Source of the DNA: Opisthocomus hoazin
Lineage: Eukaryota; Chordata; Aves; Opisthocomiformes; Opisthocomidae
Length of the DNA stretch: 64,000 nucleotides
NCBI RefSeq assembly: GCF_030867145.1
Contig: NC_134414.1
Coordinates: 20,478,518 to 20,542,517 of the forward strand
Reading direction: 5' to 3'
Every line of letters begins with the position of its first letter. Position 1 is the first letter of the stretch. This document shows positions 37,701-49,700 of this stretch, one piece after another. The notes beneath the pieces were generated by a model. It saw only the letters and a program-made list of their open reading frames with translations, made no database searches and was not told where the DNA came from. The position numbers and the translations under genes are program-made.

Positions 37701-40700
37701 GTAAAAGACAGTGTGATTTTTAAAATTGTCTGTAAAGGGCGCCTTGTTGGAGACAGCTGTTCCAGTAGAGCTTGTCTAACTGACATATTTCTGGTGTATG
37801 CTTGTTTTGTGTAGCATGCAAACTGCATGCATGGTATGCATGTAGCAAAAAAGAATGAATATACCAGCAACATCTGACTTGTAGAATAAGTTGACCTCTT
37901 CACAGTCCATTCCTTTCAGCATTTCTAGCCACATTTGGTTTTGTGTTATTTTGAAAGTTTACCCATACTAAATCAGCCCTCTTAATGATGTTGGCATACT
38001 CTCTAGGAACCGAGTATGTCATGAAATTAACTAGTTAGAATTGTAGACTGGCAAAAGAAATTCCTAGAAAAGACTGTGACACATCTTTTGATAGAATGCT
38101 TTCTGTATTAATGCAGTGTACCACTGTCAAGGAAGCATCTACCTCTTTCAGTTGACTTCTGGAACTCCTGATTTTGGTCTTTGACTAAAATAGCCTGAAG
38201 ATGACCATGTGGATAGCTCCCTGTATTACTTAAATGCTTTGTAATTATTTGATTTTTCCTTATTACTTAGTAATTACTGCTAGAAGCTTAATTGAATTTT
38301 TGTCTGAGGAACATCTCCTCTTCCATGTTTGCCCCCCTGCTTCCCAAGAGTGCAGCCTTATAACAAGGCAGATGGTAGTATTTTCAAATAAAGGATTTAT
38401 TATCAAGTTTAATTTAAATACAAGCTCAATTGGGATATAGTTTCATTTAAATATCAACATTTATTAAAATGAAATTGAAAAAAAGAATTAGTTTTTCAGT
38501 TACCAATCCCCAGCTGAAAATTAAGCATCACTTCACACTTCTTGTCTTTTCCTATGATTCTTTTAATTTTGTGCCTATTTTCTTACTTTCAAAAGCCTTT
38601 TGTTGTTCTGTTATTTGCCCTTGAGCCAAATTCTTGAAACAATTTGTTAACTGAAAGTGCTAATTTGGGGAAATCTGTAAGATCACCCAAGAGAAGTCAT
38701 TAAGAGTTACCTGTAGGACTGTGTATTGCTGGTATAGTGTTTTACTTGTGTTTCCTGTTGTGGTGAGTTTGCTTGAGTGAATTTTTTCTGTCAAATAAAA
38801 AAATATAACAGCCTCACAGTTTTGCTTTTCAAATCTGCTTATATCTTGATGACAGGAGATGATCAAAGAGAGCAAGGCTGTATAAAATCCAATTATCGCA
38901 TCTTTTGGATTGTCTTATTTCACTTTTAAAGATAACCTGATTTACCAAAACCAGAAGAGACCAATGAAAGGCATTTTACCCATTTAAATTACAGAAAATA
39001 TTCTGAAACCTCCTTCAGAAAGTACCATGTAATGTGAAAAAAGCAACTTACAAGCATAAAGACTAGAAAAAGATCTACCACCTTGTCATGACAAAAAGAT
39101 CAAGAGAAGTACTAGTGAATCAGAAGAAATCAAAAGTTGACACTGTTCAGACACCCTGTAACTGTTCACAACAAGAGCAAAGCCTGTTCATATCAGAGTT
39201 TTCTGTGAACATTTTAAAGAATTTTTATTCTGTTATTTCATTGTAAATACCAAGTGAACTACCTTGTTGTGTAGTTGAATGTTTACTGTCCCTTTACCAA
39301 GGCTTTAGTTTTGTTCGAAGTGTCTTTCCCCTCCTCTGCTCATCATATATTTTTGAGCTTGGATAGAAAGCAGTAGCTCAGGAACAGCCTCTTGTTTGAT
39401 CTTCATGGATCGGTTTAGCTTTAGGCGCTTGTTTTGATACAGTACTCTAGAGATTGCTACTAAGATTCCCTCCAGCTGTTTTGGAAGGAGTAGGAAAGAG
39501 ATATAGTAAAACTTAATTTAAAAACATAAATTTAGTTTTAAGATATGTCTGCTATGTGTGTTAAGCATTCTATTCACATAGGCAGTGCATACTGCTCATT
39601 TTAAAAGGATGAATTTGTTCAGTAATAATTAAAAGTTTACTAGCCCAGTGAAGATTGATACAGTATTTGTGTCGGTGTTTTTCTGATGATGATGATAATC
39701 ATTATTATTATGAATAATTCTATGTGCTCCATTTACTTTCTTTGAAGAAAATAAACTTAGAATGAAGTACTAGTTAATAAAAGTGAAAGAGGTTGATCGG
39801 TAACAATTATGACAAGTTTTATAATTTAAAGATATAATCATAAGTTTATATTGTTTTATATCTGTAGCAGATCTGATATGTGGAAAAAAATCCTGATTAT
39901 TGATTTGCAAAATGTTAAGTATATTCATGACTCTTTTCTTACTGGTGCCAGTTTTGTACAGTTAATCATCAAGAATGACTGGATAGCACTTACTGGAATC
40001 TGTATTAAGGAAGAATCTTAAATGAGACATAAAACACTTCTGTTTTGGTCCCTGCCTTATTTCTGGATACAACCAGTTTATAAAGGAAGCACCCAATTTA
40101 TCCTAAACCTCACTCCTCCAGAGATTAAGAATCTCCACGCATCACTGCTGCTATACAAATAATTGTTTGCCTTTTTTCACAACAAATATTTGCTTCATTT
40201 CTTTATATGCAAACACATTACTTCCAGAATATTAATTTCAAACTCAGATTACCTGGGTCAGTTTTAAACATTTAGCAATTGGTGTTGGTGTGCAACTATA
40301 ATGGAGTCTTTCACCTCAGTGAGAGGGTTGTATTGTCAGGAAGAAATAGGAACGAAAACTTTTACTTCTAAGACTAGCTAATCCAACCGGATTCACATAG
40401 CAGTCAGTTCTGCTGGCTGGGAAGGTGCAGTTTCCTCATAAGCTGTCTGTTGTTGAGTGAATCCAGAGCGATTTGAATCTCAGACACGTCATTCGGCTGA
40501 GCCTTGGAAATGAGGTCATTGGAAGTCTCAGTGTGCCTGTAGCTTGAACAGCTCTAGTAACGCTTTGGTTCTGTGCACAGAAAAACAAATTTTGATCCAT
40601 TGTATGTTTTCTGGTTTATAGAGAGGAATCTTAACAAAACAAAGGTAGAGGAATTCCTCCTTTACCTCCAGAGGAATTCCTGTACGGTTGTCCTCTTTCT

Positions 40701-43700
40701 CTTTTTGTTTATCCATCTTTTTTCCATTTAAGAAGTTGAGTTTTATTTTGTAAGTTGGTATAGCAATATCTGCAGATAAATAATGAAGCAAACTGTTTTG
40801 CTCTTTTTTTTATGATTTCAGTGTGTTTCATTAACACTATACCTTAAGGTTTTTGCTGGCTGCTGATAAGGGCTAGGAAAGATCTCCTTCCCTTCTGTAT
40901 TTGTTCTGGATTTCCATTTCTCTGAAGCAGCAAAGATAAGATGAAGGATATTGTTTGTTTTGTTTTGTTGTAAGGTGCTGAAAATTCTTTTGTGGTCACA
41001 GAGGATACGTGAAGTAAAGAGTTGGAACCTTCTGAATTAATCATCCATTGCACAGGGTCTCTGTGGGGGAACAGTCCATGTTATCTAAAGAGTCACTGCC
41101 TGTTAAATGCAGCTTTGAGCTGACAAAAAAAAAAAATTATTTTATTAACAATAAGTAAAAGACTTTATAATATGTTTATAGTTGCACAAACAAAAGATAA
41201 TGTGTGAGTTCACTTCACAAAAATAAATTTCTGTGCATTTAGCTTAAAGCTGTAACACAGTCTTTTGCAGACTTCTGGCTACAGATGTAGGCCACTGCTG
41301 AGTGTGCTCTGCTGTGTCCTCTGTTCTCATCAGTCTTCAACCTCTTCGACATGCAAAAAATGAAAGAAGGCAGAAAATGAAGTGGTGAAGAACTGGATGT
41401 AGTAATTTTTCCATCTGGACAAATGTGAAACACTGCCACCCTAGAACTATATAAATTGTTTAGCAATACTGGATCAAACATCTGATTTCAGTCTTTTTTA
41501 TTTTTGAAGATGTAACAGAAATGTGCATGATGTGTACAAATGATTAGATTTCGTCAAACCTGAGGCAGCATTCTTTATGCTTGACTTATTTTCAGTCTTT
41601 TACCGTAGTAAAGGAGTGGAAGACCTAGTAACATGCTTCATGACATCTATAGCTCTTGAAGTCATGGGAAATCCACTTACACGTCAGATTTGTTAGTGTT
41701 TCTTGTGTGCATGGAATATTTCTCCTAATCTAGACAGAATTGAAATAGTTGTTTTCTTAGTGCTTTGCAGAAAGGTAAAACAACATGAGCTTCATATTTT
41801 GTTTTTAAGTAGATGAGAGGGACAAAGTTCACTACTAAATCTATCAAATCAGCACGATTTTGGTGCTGAAGAGATTGAAGTAAACACACGGTTCTACTCC
41901 CACACCAGCACCTATCTGCCAAGACACTCACATCTTTGCCAGTGAAGTCCCCCGACCTTACAGTTGTACTGCTGCTACACGTGACTAGAGCAACTGCTGA
42001 CTTGGCTGAGCTGAGTTGAGTAGATCTGAGCTGAGCATATTTGCACTTTTTTTTATATACGGGGCTGTTAGGGAATCACAGAAATGGAACCCTTGCAACT
42101 GAAATCTTTGAAATTCCTGTGTAGCAGATGAACTGTAGAGAAGCCTAATGCAGACTGATACCATTGTTTTAAAAATATTTTGCTTAGATTAAAAGGGGAG
42201 AAAAAAAGACAACCAACAACCTGTCAGAGGAAACAGAAGGACGTCATGATGCTCTCTTTGTATTATAATACAGTGCAGTTAAGAGTATTTCCCAAGGACA
42301 TGGAAATTGGAGGTTCAGTCCTACTTCCCAGGAGAGTATCCACACTACTCGCTGATTTTCACATTAATGGTGACATCTAAATTGTTCTATTTTCTAGGTA
42401 AAATTCTTGTTATTCTTGATTTGTGTTTTAGAAAGTTTGTGCAGAAATTATGTGAAAATTTTTGGATAAAGAAACAAGGAAAACATTATTTCCCCTCCCT
42501 TTTATATGTATTTAAAGGCCAACAGGATTATGACTGGATTGTAAAATAAATATTATTCAGACACAGTATATAAAAATGCTTTTTTTTTCTGAAACAAATG
42601 TTTAGGATGAATTCTTAGCCTTTCTAGAGAAAAACACTTTTAAATAAAACTATTAAATAGATAAACTATATTACTAAATATATAGTTACATATCTAAGAA
42701 CTTTTTTTGAGGATAAGTGATTTGTATTTATACAGACCAGTGCTCAGGCTGCAGTATCAGAAATTTGAAGTTGTGATCTTACATGCTGTCTGAAGCCAAG
42801 AGTGAGAGTGTCATTGGTGTAAGTTTACACTTACTTCGTTGTTTTTCAGAATACGTCCTAGAAGTTCACAGTTTATCTCAATAGAAAACAGATAGCTAAG
42901 ATGGGTTTATATGGCTTGTGGATTAGAAGAGACTGGTAAAATAATCCTAAGGTCGCAAACTTGGATATAAATATCTACAAATGGGTGAAATGATGGTAAC
43001 CTACAGTAACCAGTTAAGCCGCGCTTACCTTTTAATGTATCTGAAGACGCGCCAGAGGGACAGGATAACATCAAGAAGGACCTGGACAAGCTTGAGAAGT
43101 GGGCCTGTGTGACCTCATGAGGTTAAACAAGGCCAAGTGCAAGGTCCTGCATCTAGGTCAGGGCAAACCCCGGTACCAATACAGGCTGGGGGACGAAGGG
43201 ATTGAGAGCAGCCCTGAGGACGGTGTTGGTTGATAAGAAGCTCAACGTGACCCAATAATGTGCGTTTGCAGCCCAGAAAGCCAGCCATATCCTGGGCTGC
43301 ATTAAAAGAAGCATGGCCGGCAGATCGAGGGAGGGGATTCTGCCCCTCTGCTCTGGTGAGATCTCACCTGGAGTCCTGTGTCCAGCTCTGGAGCCCTCAG
43401 CACAGGAAGGACGTGGAGCTGTTGGAGCAGGTCCAGAGGAGGGCCACAAAGATTATCAGAGGACTGAAGCACCTCTCCTGTGAGGAAAGGCTGAGAGAGT
43501 TGAGGCTGTTCAGCCTGGAGAAGAGAAGGCTGCAGGGAGACCTTCTAGCAGCCTTTCAGTACCTGACGGGTGCCTATAGGAAAGGTGGGGAAAATATTTT
43601 CAGCAGGGCCTGTTGCGATAGGACAAGGGCTAATGACTTTAAACTAAGGGAGGGTAGATCTAGACTGCATATAAGGAAGAAATTTTTTATGTTGAGGGTG

Positions 43701-46700
43701 GTGAAACACCAGCGCAGGTTGCCCAGAGAGATGGTGGATGCCCCTTCCCTGGAAACATTCAAGGCCAGGTTGGACAGGGCTCTGAGTAACCTGATCTACT
43801 TGAAGATGTCTCTGCTCACTGCAGGGGAATTGGACTAAATGACCTGTAAAGATCCCTTCCAACTCAAAAGCATTCTATGATTCTGTGATCTGCATCTTTG
43901 ACCTCTCCAACAAAACAGCTAAAAAGGACCATTTCTTTTTGAATGTTGTTATTTTAAATGGTGTTCTGCTATTGTTCTGAACCATATTCTAAACATATAT
44001 ATCATCTTTGCTGAAAGCAGAGTAAAGAAAATGCATTTACATTGCCGTTTTTCATCTTTACTAGGAAACCCGGTTAGATGACCGTCATCATGTTGCAGTG
44101 GCTCTTGGGAACCCGGAGGAATTTGGACAGAAGCATTCTGCTGTAAGAAATTATCAAACGTTTTCAGGTCTTGATAGCTAATCACTTGAGCATAAACTTA
44201 GTCTGATGCTGTAGCTATAAGTAGTTACCTCAGATGCAGGGCCAAGGACAAAGCTTATCTTAAGCGCAGTATTAACCAGATTGGTACTGAACTGTTATCT
44301 CTAGTTCTGTTGTGCCTATTTCAGGAAAGGTCTGGGAAGGAGAAAAGGTTTCAGACGACAGCAACAGATAACGTCAAATCTGGAATGTATGTGTTACGGT
44401 GTTCAATAACTTCATTCAAGAGAAAAATAAATGATTTTTGTCTCAGCCTGGTAGTACTCAGAGGACTGCTAGTGTATGTATCCCAGAGCAGATCCATCTC
44501 TGAAACACCATTATGACAAGATAACCCTGGAGACAAGCAACAACAACCAGCAGATGGGAAGAACAGCAGTGTTAGTCTTCATTCCGTGTGGTCTTTCTGT
44601 TGAGAGAAGCAACACAGCTACCTAAAATCTCTTCAGGATTTTCTGTGTAATTTAACAAAGACCTGGGTCATGAAAATAGCAATAGAAGTTGAATTTGAGG
44701 CAGACCGGCAAGTCGTAGCCGAAATAGCCAGTCAGTCAGCAAAGGGAAGTGTGACACATTGTCAGGTTTGTCTGTGGTGTTTTAGTTGCTCACATGAAAA
44801 TGGATTAGTTGTTTTCTGTTACTTAGGTACAAAGATTCTGTCAGGAACTAGAAAAAAAAAACACTAGTATATGAATGAATAAAAGGTTGAAAGTGGTCAT
44901 GCACACCTCTGTCATGGTCATAAAATCTGAGTCCGTGTTCATGGATAACACAGAGAGGCAGACCTTTTAACTAGTATTTGTTAGATTAAAAAAAGAGGTG
45001 TAAACTACCTGTGAGGATTTACTGTGGTAAGTCAGTGCTCAAATATTCCTTAAGGAAATAAATGCATTCTGTTTGACAGGATGTACTTAAGTTCCCAGAG
45101 GGGCTGCATATCATCCTTCCTACAGGAAGGAATACTGATGTCAGTGTGAGATGAAAAGAAGGTGGCCAGTATTTCTAAAGACAATTACTAAGTATTCTAC
45201 AAAAATCCAGAATTTTTAAGTATTAGGCTTCACCATCGCTGTCACACACCTTAAAATTATCATGGAAAGAGTCAGCATGGTATCAGGACTGATGGTGAAA
45301 AGTCTTTGAATCAAGAAAAGTCTCAAAGGCATATTTGCGCACTGACTAAATTTGTGATGACCTAAATTTCAGTAGCTCAATTCACTGAAAAAAGGTCATT
45401 TTAAATAGGACAAGTGAGCATTCTGTGACTCCACAGTATGGAAATGAAGTAAAAACTTCTGTACTCTATTGCATTGTGTTTTTTTGGGACTCCTCACAGG
45501 AATGCGAAAGAAATTAAAGTGGCCTTCTCTCTTTCTAACAGAACTGTAAAAAAGGTTTCTGTGTACTGCTAGATGTGTTCAGAAGAAAAGGTGTTCTTCA
45601 TCTTAGTTTAAAAAATTTGAGTGTGTAGACATTATGCAGTTGCTTCAGGATGTCAGTGCTTGTTTCTGGTCCCCTTCTGCTATAACAGGAGTAATTCATT
45701 GCGTCCTGTTTGCAGAACATGTACTTTCAGTAAGCTTGCTTCCCAACCTGATAGCAAGTACCTAAAATTCATGGGAAAGACCAATTGTTACTTTAAAGTA
45801 CTATAATTTAAATTTGCTAGTGTCAAGAATCTTAAAATGTCTGCTAGTGATTGCTATACGCTTGAAGAGACAGAATATTTATCTGCACTCTTACATAGTT
45901 CTAGACAGTTGTCTGAGACAGGTCTCAATGAAAGATGGCTGAGTTTACCATTCTTTAAAATTCCTGCGTGGGCTGTAAAATACCGTCTATCATTTGCTAA
46001 ATTTCACAAGACTTGCGATGAATTCAGTCAGAGCACAGTTGTCTTCAGACGTGTGATGAAGTTCAGACTAAATCTGTTAGTGATCTACTCAGCGCTGAGG
46101 CTTAGTTCATCCTTGGTATGCATCTGTGATGTCACTTGCATGGCTCTAGGCACAATTCCTACAGCTTTACCTCATCTACAGGATTCCAGAGGAACAGGAA
46201 TGTATCAACACCATGTCACTTGCGTGAGAATATAAAGCGACACGCAGCTTAACTGACTTTTGCTTTCAGTCTGCATTGGACAACTTTCAGTTTTGCTGTG
46301 CTGTTATAACAAACACAAACCATTTTGTTATATCTCCATTTGTTCCTAACAGTAGCTTACCGCTCAAGCATTGAAGCAGAGGATAGACCTTTTTACCCTT
46401 TCACCTATTTACTGACCTACCTTCATTGATGTGACAGGAAGGGATAACAAAATCAACAAAACGGGCCTTAGATGAGGTCGTCTCTAGCACTTGCATGTCA
46501 GCAGCAGGTGCCTACAAGGCACCATTAAGGACAAATCCCCTAAACCCTCTCCAGGAGTTCAGCATGCTGAGGTGCCTCTCTGAAGTGCCTGTACACTAGT
46601 GCACACAGTATGGGAAATAAACATGATGAGTTTTTTTTGACCCTGCTTCAGCAGGAGGGTTGGACTAGATGACCCACAGAGGTCCCTTCCAACCCCTACC

Positions 46701-49700
46701 ATTCTGTGATTCTGAGTTAAGAGATCAGTGTGCAGTTGCAGGGCTACAATCTTGTTGGGAGCTTGAAAGCTTGGTGGGGTGGCTCCCGTGGCTGGAGTGT
46801 TGTGATCAAGGCGTACAGGAAAGATAGGCTGGGAAGATGCAGAGAGGAAGTTGCCTTTTATGGGAGAGCGCAGCTGGAGTGCCTGGAGCTCTGCCTGGGG
46901 ATGGATGAGGAGCCAGCTGAGGGTTTATGATTAAAGAGAGGACAGGTCAAGGTGACTTTATAGTGCATGTCTGCTATATGCCATCTGACCAGGAAGAAGT
47001 AGTGGATGAGGCCCTCTACAGACAGACAGGAGCAGCCTCATGTTCGCAGGCCCTGGTTGTCATGGAGGACTTCATCCACTCCAGTGTCTGCTGGAGGGAC
47101 AACACAGCAGGACATAAGCAATCCAGGAGGTTCCTGGAGTCTGTCAATGACAACTTCCTCCTCCAAATGGTAGAGGAGCCAATGAGGACAGGTTTTCTGC
47201 TGGACCTCCTACTCACCAACAAGGAGGGGCTTGTTGGGGATGTGAATGTCAAAGGCAGCCTTGGCTGCAGCCTCTCTGCATGAGATTGTGGAGTTTCAGG
47301 ATCCTGGGGGCAGGGAGGAGGGCTCACAACTATGGACTTGAAGAGAGCAGGCTTTGGCCTCCTGAAAGATTTGTTTGGAAGAGTCCTGTAGGGTGAGGTA
47401 CTAGAACATGTCCAAAGATGGGCAACAAAGCTGGTGAAGGGTCTAGAGCACAAGTCCTGTGAGGAGTGGCTGAGGGAACTGGGGTTGTTTAGCCTGAAGA
47501 AAAGGAGCCTGAGGGGAGACCTTTTTCCTCTCTACAACTACCTGAAAGGAGGTTGTAGCGAGGTGGGTGTTGGTCTCTGCTTCCAAGTAACTAGCAATAG
47601 GAAAGAGGAAATGGCCTCAAGTTGTACCAGGGGAGGTTCAGATTGGATGTTAGGAAAAATTTCTTTACTGAAAGAGTGGTCAGGCATTGGAACAGGCTGC
47701 CCAGGGAGGTGGTGGACTCACCATCCCTGGAGGCGTTCAGAAAACATGTAGATATGGCACTTAAGGATATGGTTTAGTAGGCATGGTGTTGTTGGGTTGA
47801 TGGTTGGACTTGATGATCTTGGAGGTCTTTTCCAACCTAAATGATTCTGTGATAAGGCCTCAGTGGGAAGCAGGCGCAAGAAAGCTGCTTAATATTCTAT
47901 GATAAGATGTACCCTTGCTGGAAGAGGATCAGGTCAGGGAATGCTTAAGTAAACTGAATGTACAGAAGTCTATGAGCCCTTATGGGATGCACCCACAGTG
48001 CTGAGAGAGGTGGCAGATGTCATTGCAAGACCACTCAGAATGATCCTTGGTTGATCATGGCAACTGGGAGAAGTGCTTGAAGACTGGAGGAAAGCAAATG
48101 TCATCCTGTGTTCAGGAAGGAGAACCCAGGGAATTACAGGCCTGTCATCTTCATCTCAATCTCTGGAAAGGTGGCAGAGCAGCTAATTCTGGAAACTGTT
48201 TCCAGGCACACCAAGGACAAGGAAATCATCAAGACTAGTCAGCATAGCTTCAGCAAGGGGAGGTCATGCTTGATCAACATGATAAACTTCTACACTGAAG
48301 TGACTGGCCTGGTAGATGAGGGGAGAGCAGTCAATATTGTCTGCCTGGACTTCAGTACCTTCTAATTCTGACACTGTCTCTCGTAAGATCCTGCTACAGA
48401 AACTGTTGATGTGTGTACTGGACAAGCAGCCAGTGAGGTGCACTGAAAACTGGCTGAACAGTTGGGCCCAGAGCGTGATGATCAGTGGCATGAAGTTGGA
48501 GACCAGTAGCTAGTGGTATACCCCAGGAGTCAAAACTGAGTCCAGTCCCATTTAACATCTGCATTAATGATCTGGATGATGGGGCAGTGTACGCTTAGCA
48601 GGTTTGCGGGTGACACCAAACTGGGAGGAGTGGCTGATATGCCAGGTGGTCATGCTGCCATCCAGAGAGACCTTGACAGGTTGGAGAAGTGTGCCAACAG
48701 GAACCTCATGAAGATCAACAAAGAAAAGTGCAAAGTTCTGCACCTGGGGAGGAACAAGCCCAGGCACCGGAACATGCAGGTGGCCACCCAGCTGCAAAGC
48801 AGCTTTGCAGAAAAGGCACTGGGGGGTCCTGGTGGACACCACATTGAACATGAACCAGCAATGGGCCCTCGCAGCAAAGAAGGCTAATGGTATCCTGGGC
48901 TACATTAGATGAAGTATTGGCAGCAAGTGCAAGAGGGGATCCTTCCCCTCTACTGAGCACTGGTGAGGCCACACCTGGAGTGCTGTGTCCCGTTCTAGGC
49001 TTTTCAGTACAAGAGAAACATGGACATACTGAAGGGACGGGAGTGTCTCTCCTATGAGGAAAGGCTGAGAGCTGGGACTGTTCAGTCTGGAGAAGAGAAG
49101 GCTCAGGGACATCTTAGTAATGTGTACAAATACCCGAAGGGAGGGTGCAAATTGAACAGCCAGGCTCTTTTCATTGGCATCCGGTTACATGACCAGAGGC
49201 AACAGGCACTAGCTGAAACACAGGATGTCAGGAAACACTTTTTTCCACTGTGAGGGTGACCGAAATTGCCTAGGGAGGTTGTGGAATCTCTACCCATGGC
49301 AGTATTCAAAAGCTGTCTGGATGTAGTCCTGGGCAGCTGGCTCTAGGTGGTCCTACTTGAGCAGGGGGATTTGACCAGATTACCTCCATAGCTCCCTTCC
49401 AACATCAGCCATTCTGTGGTTACCAGATATGTGTTGGCTCCCCAGGAAGTTAACAGTACCTTAGCCTGCACCAAAAATCTGTCAGTTTGTGTGATGCACA
49501 GAATAACCCCGCTGCAGAGTAACCCTGCTGATTTCTGTCAAATATGAAACGTTAAGAATATGTTGCTTCAGCAAATGCTGATTTTAGAAGAATCTGCTAT
49601 ACTCACATTTGATTCATGCAGCTGTGCAGTTTACCCTGCTCTGTGGAAGGAATTACACTTGCAGATAGCATACAACACGCTGCACAGTAACGTGCTCAAA

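Larger units (their letters stand above)
36117..44064 (+). other. AASDHPPT intron 4
   Basis: About 7.9 kb. It holds a minus-strand CR1 end, an LTR and a plus-strand CR1 tail (36702-37588), and an 850-bp sense CR1 (about 43040-43889). Between these it is AT-rich unique DNA with no gene recognised. Confidence 0.75.
46540..49425 (+). mobile_element. Long CR1 LINE with endonuclease and RT remnants, interrupted by two CR1 insertions
   Basis: The outer element runs 46540-46629, 46714-47401 and 47853-49425. The endonuclease part is recognisable from LYTxAxSMGNKH to [34 protein letters not shown] and [12 protein letters not shown]. The catalytic GDFN equivalent reads EDFI, and the SDHE equivalent is destroyed (SLSA). 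The linker resumes at 47853 (ataaggcctcagtggga) and is then internally deleted. RT begins near 47930; it has [21 protein letters not shown] and FAGDTKLGG in place of FADD. The 3' UTR ends near 49425. Many stops and frameshifts show it is inactive. It lies in sense within AASDHPPT intron 5. Confidence 0.88.

Noticed and set aside
45837..46235. 132-codon ATG ORF in AASDHPPT intron 5
   Set aside because: No family resemblance, no splice signals or start context of note, and such a length is expected occasionally by chance in 64 kb on six frames.
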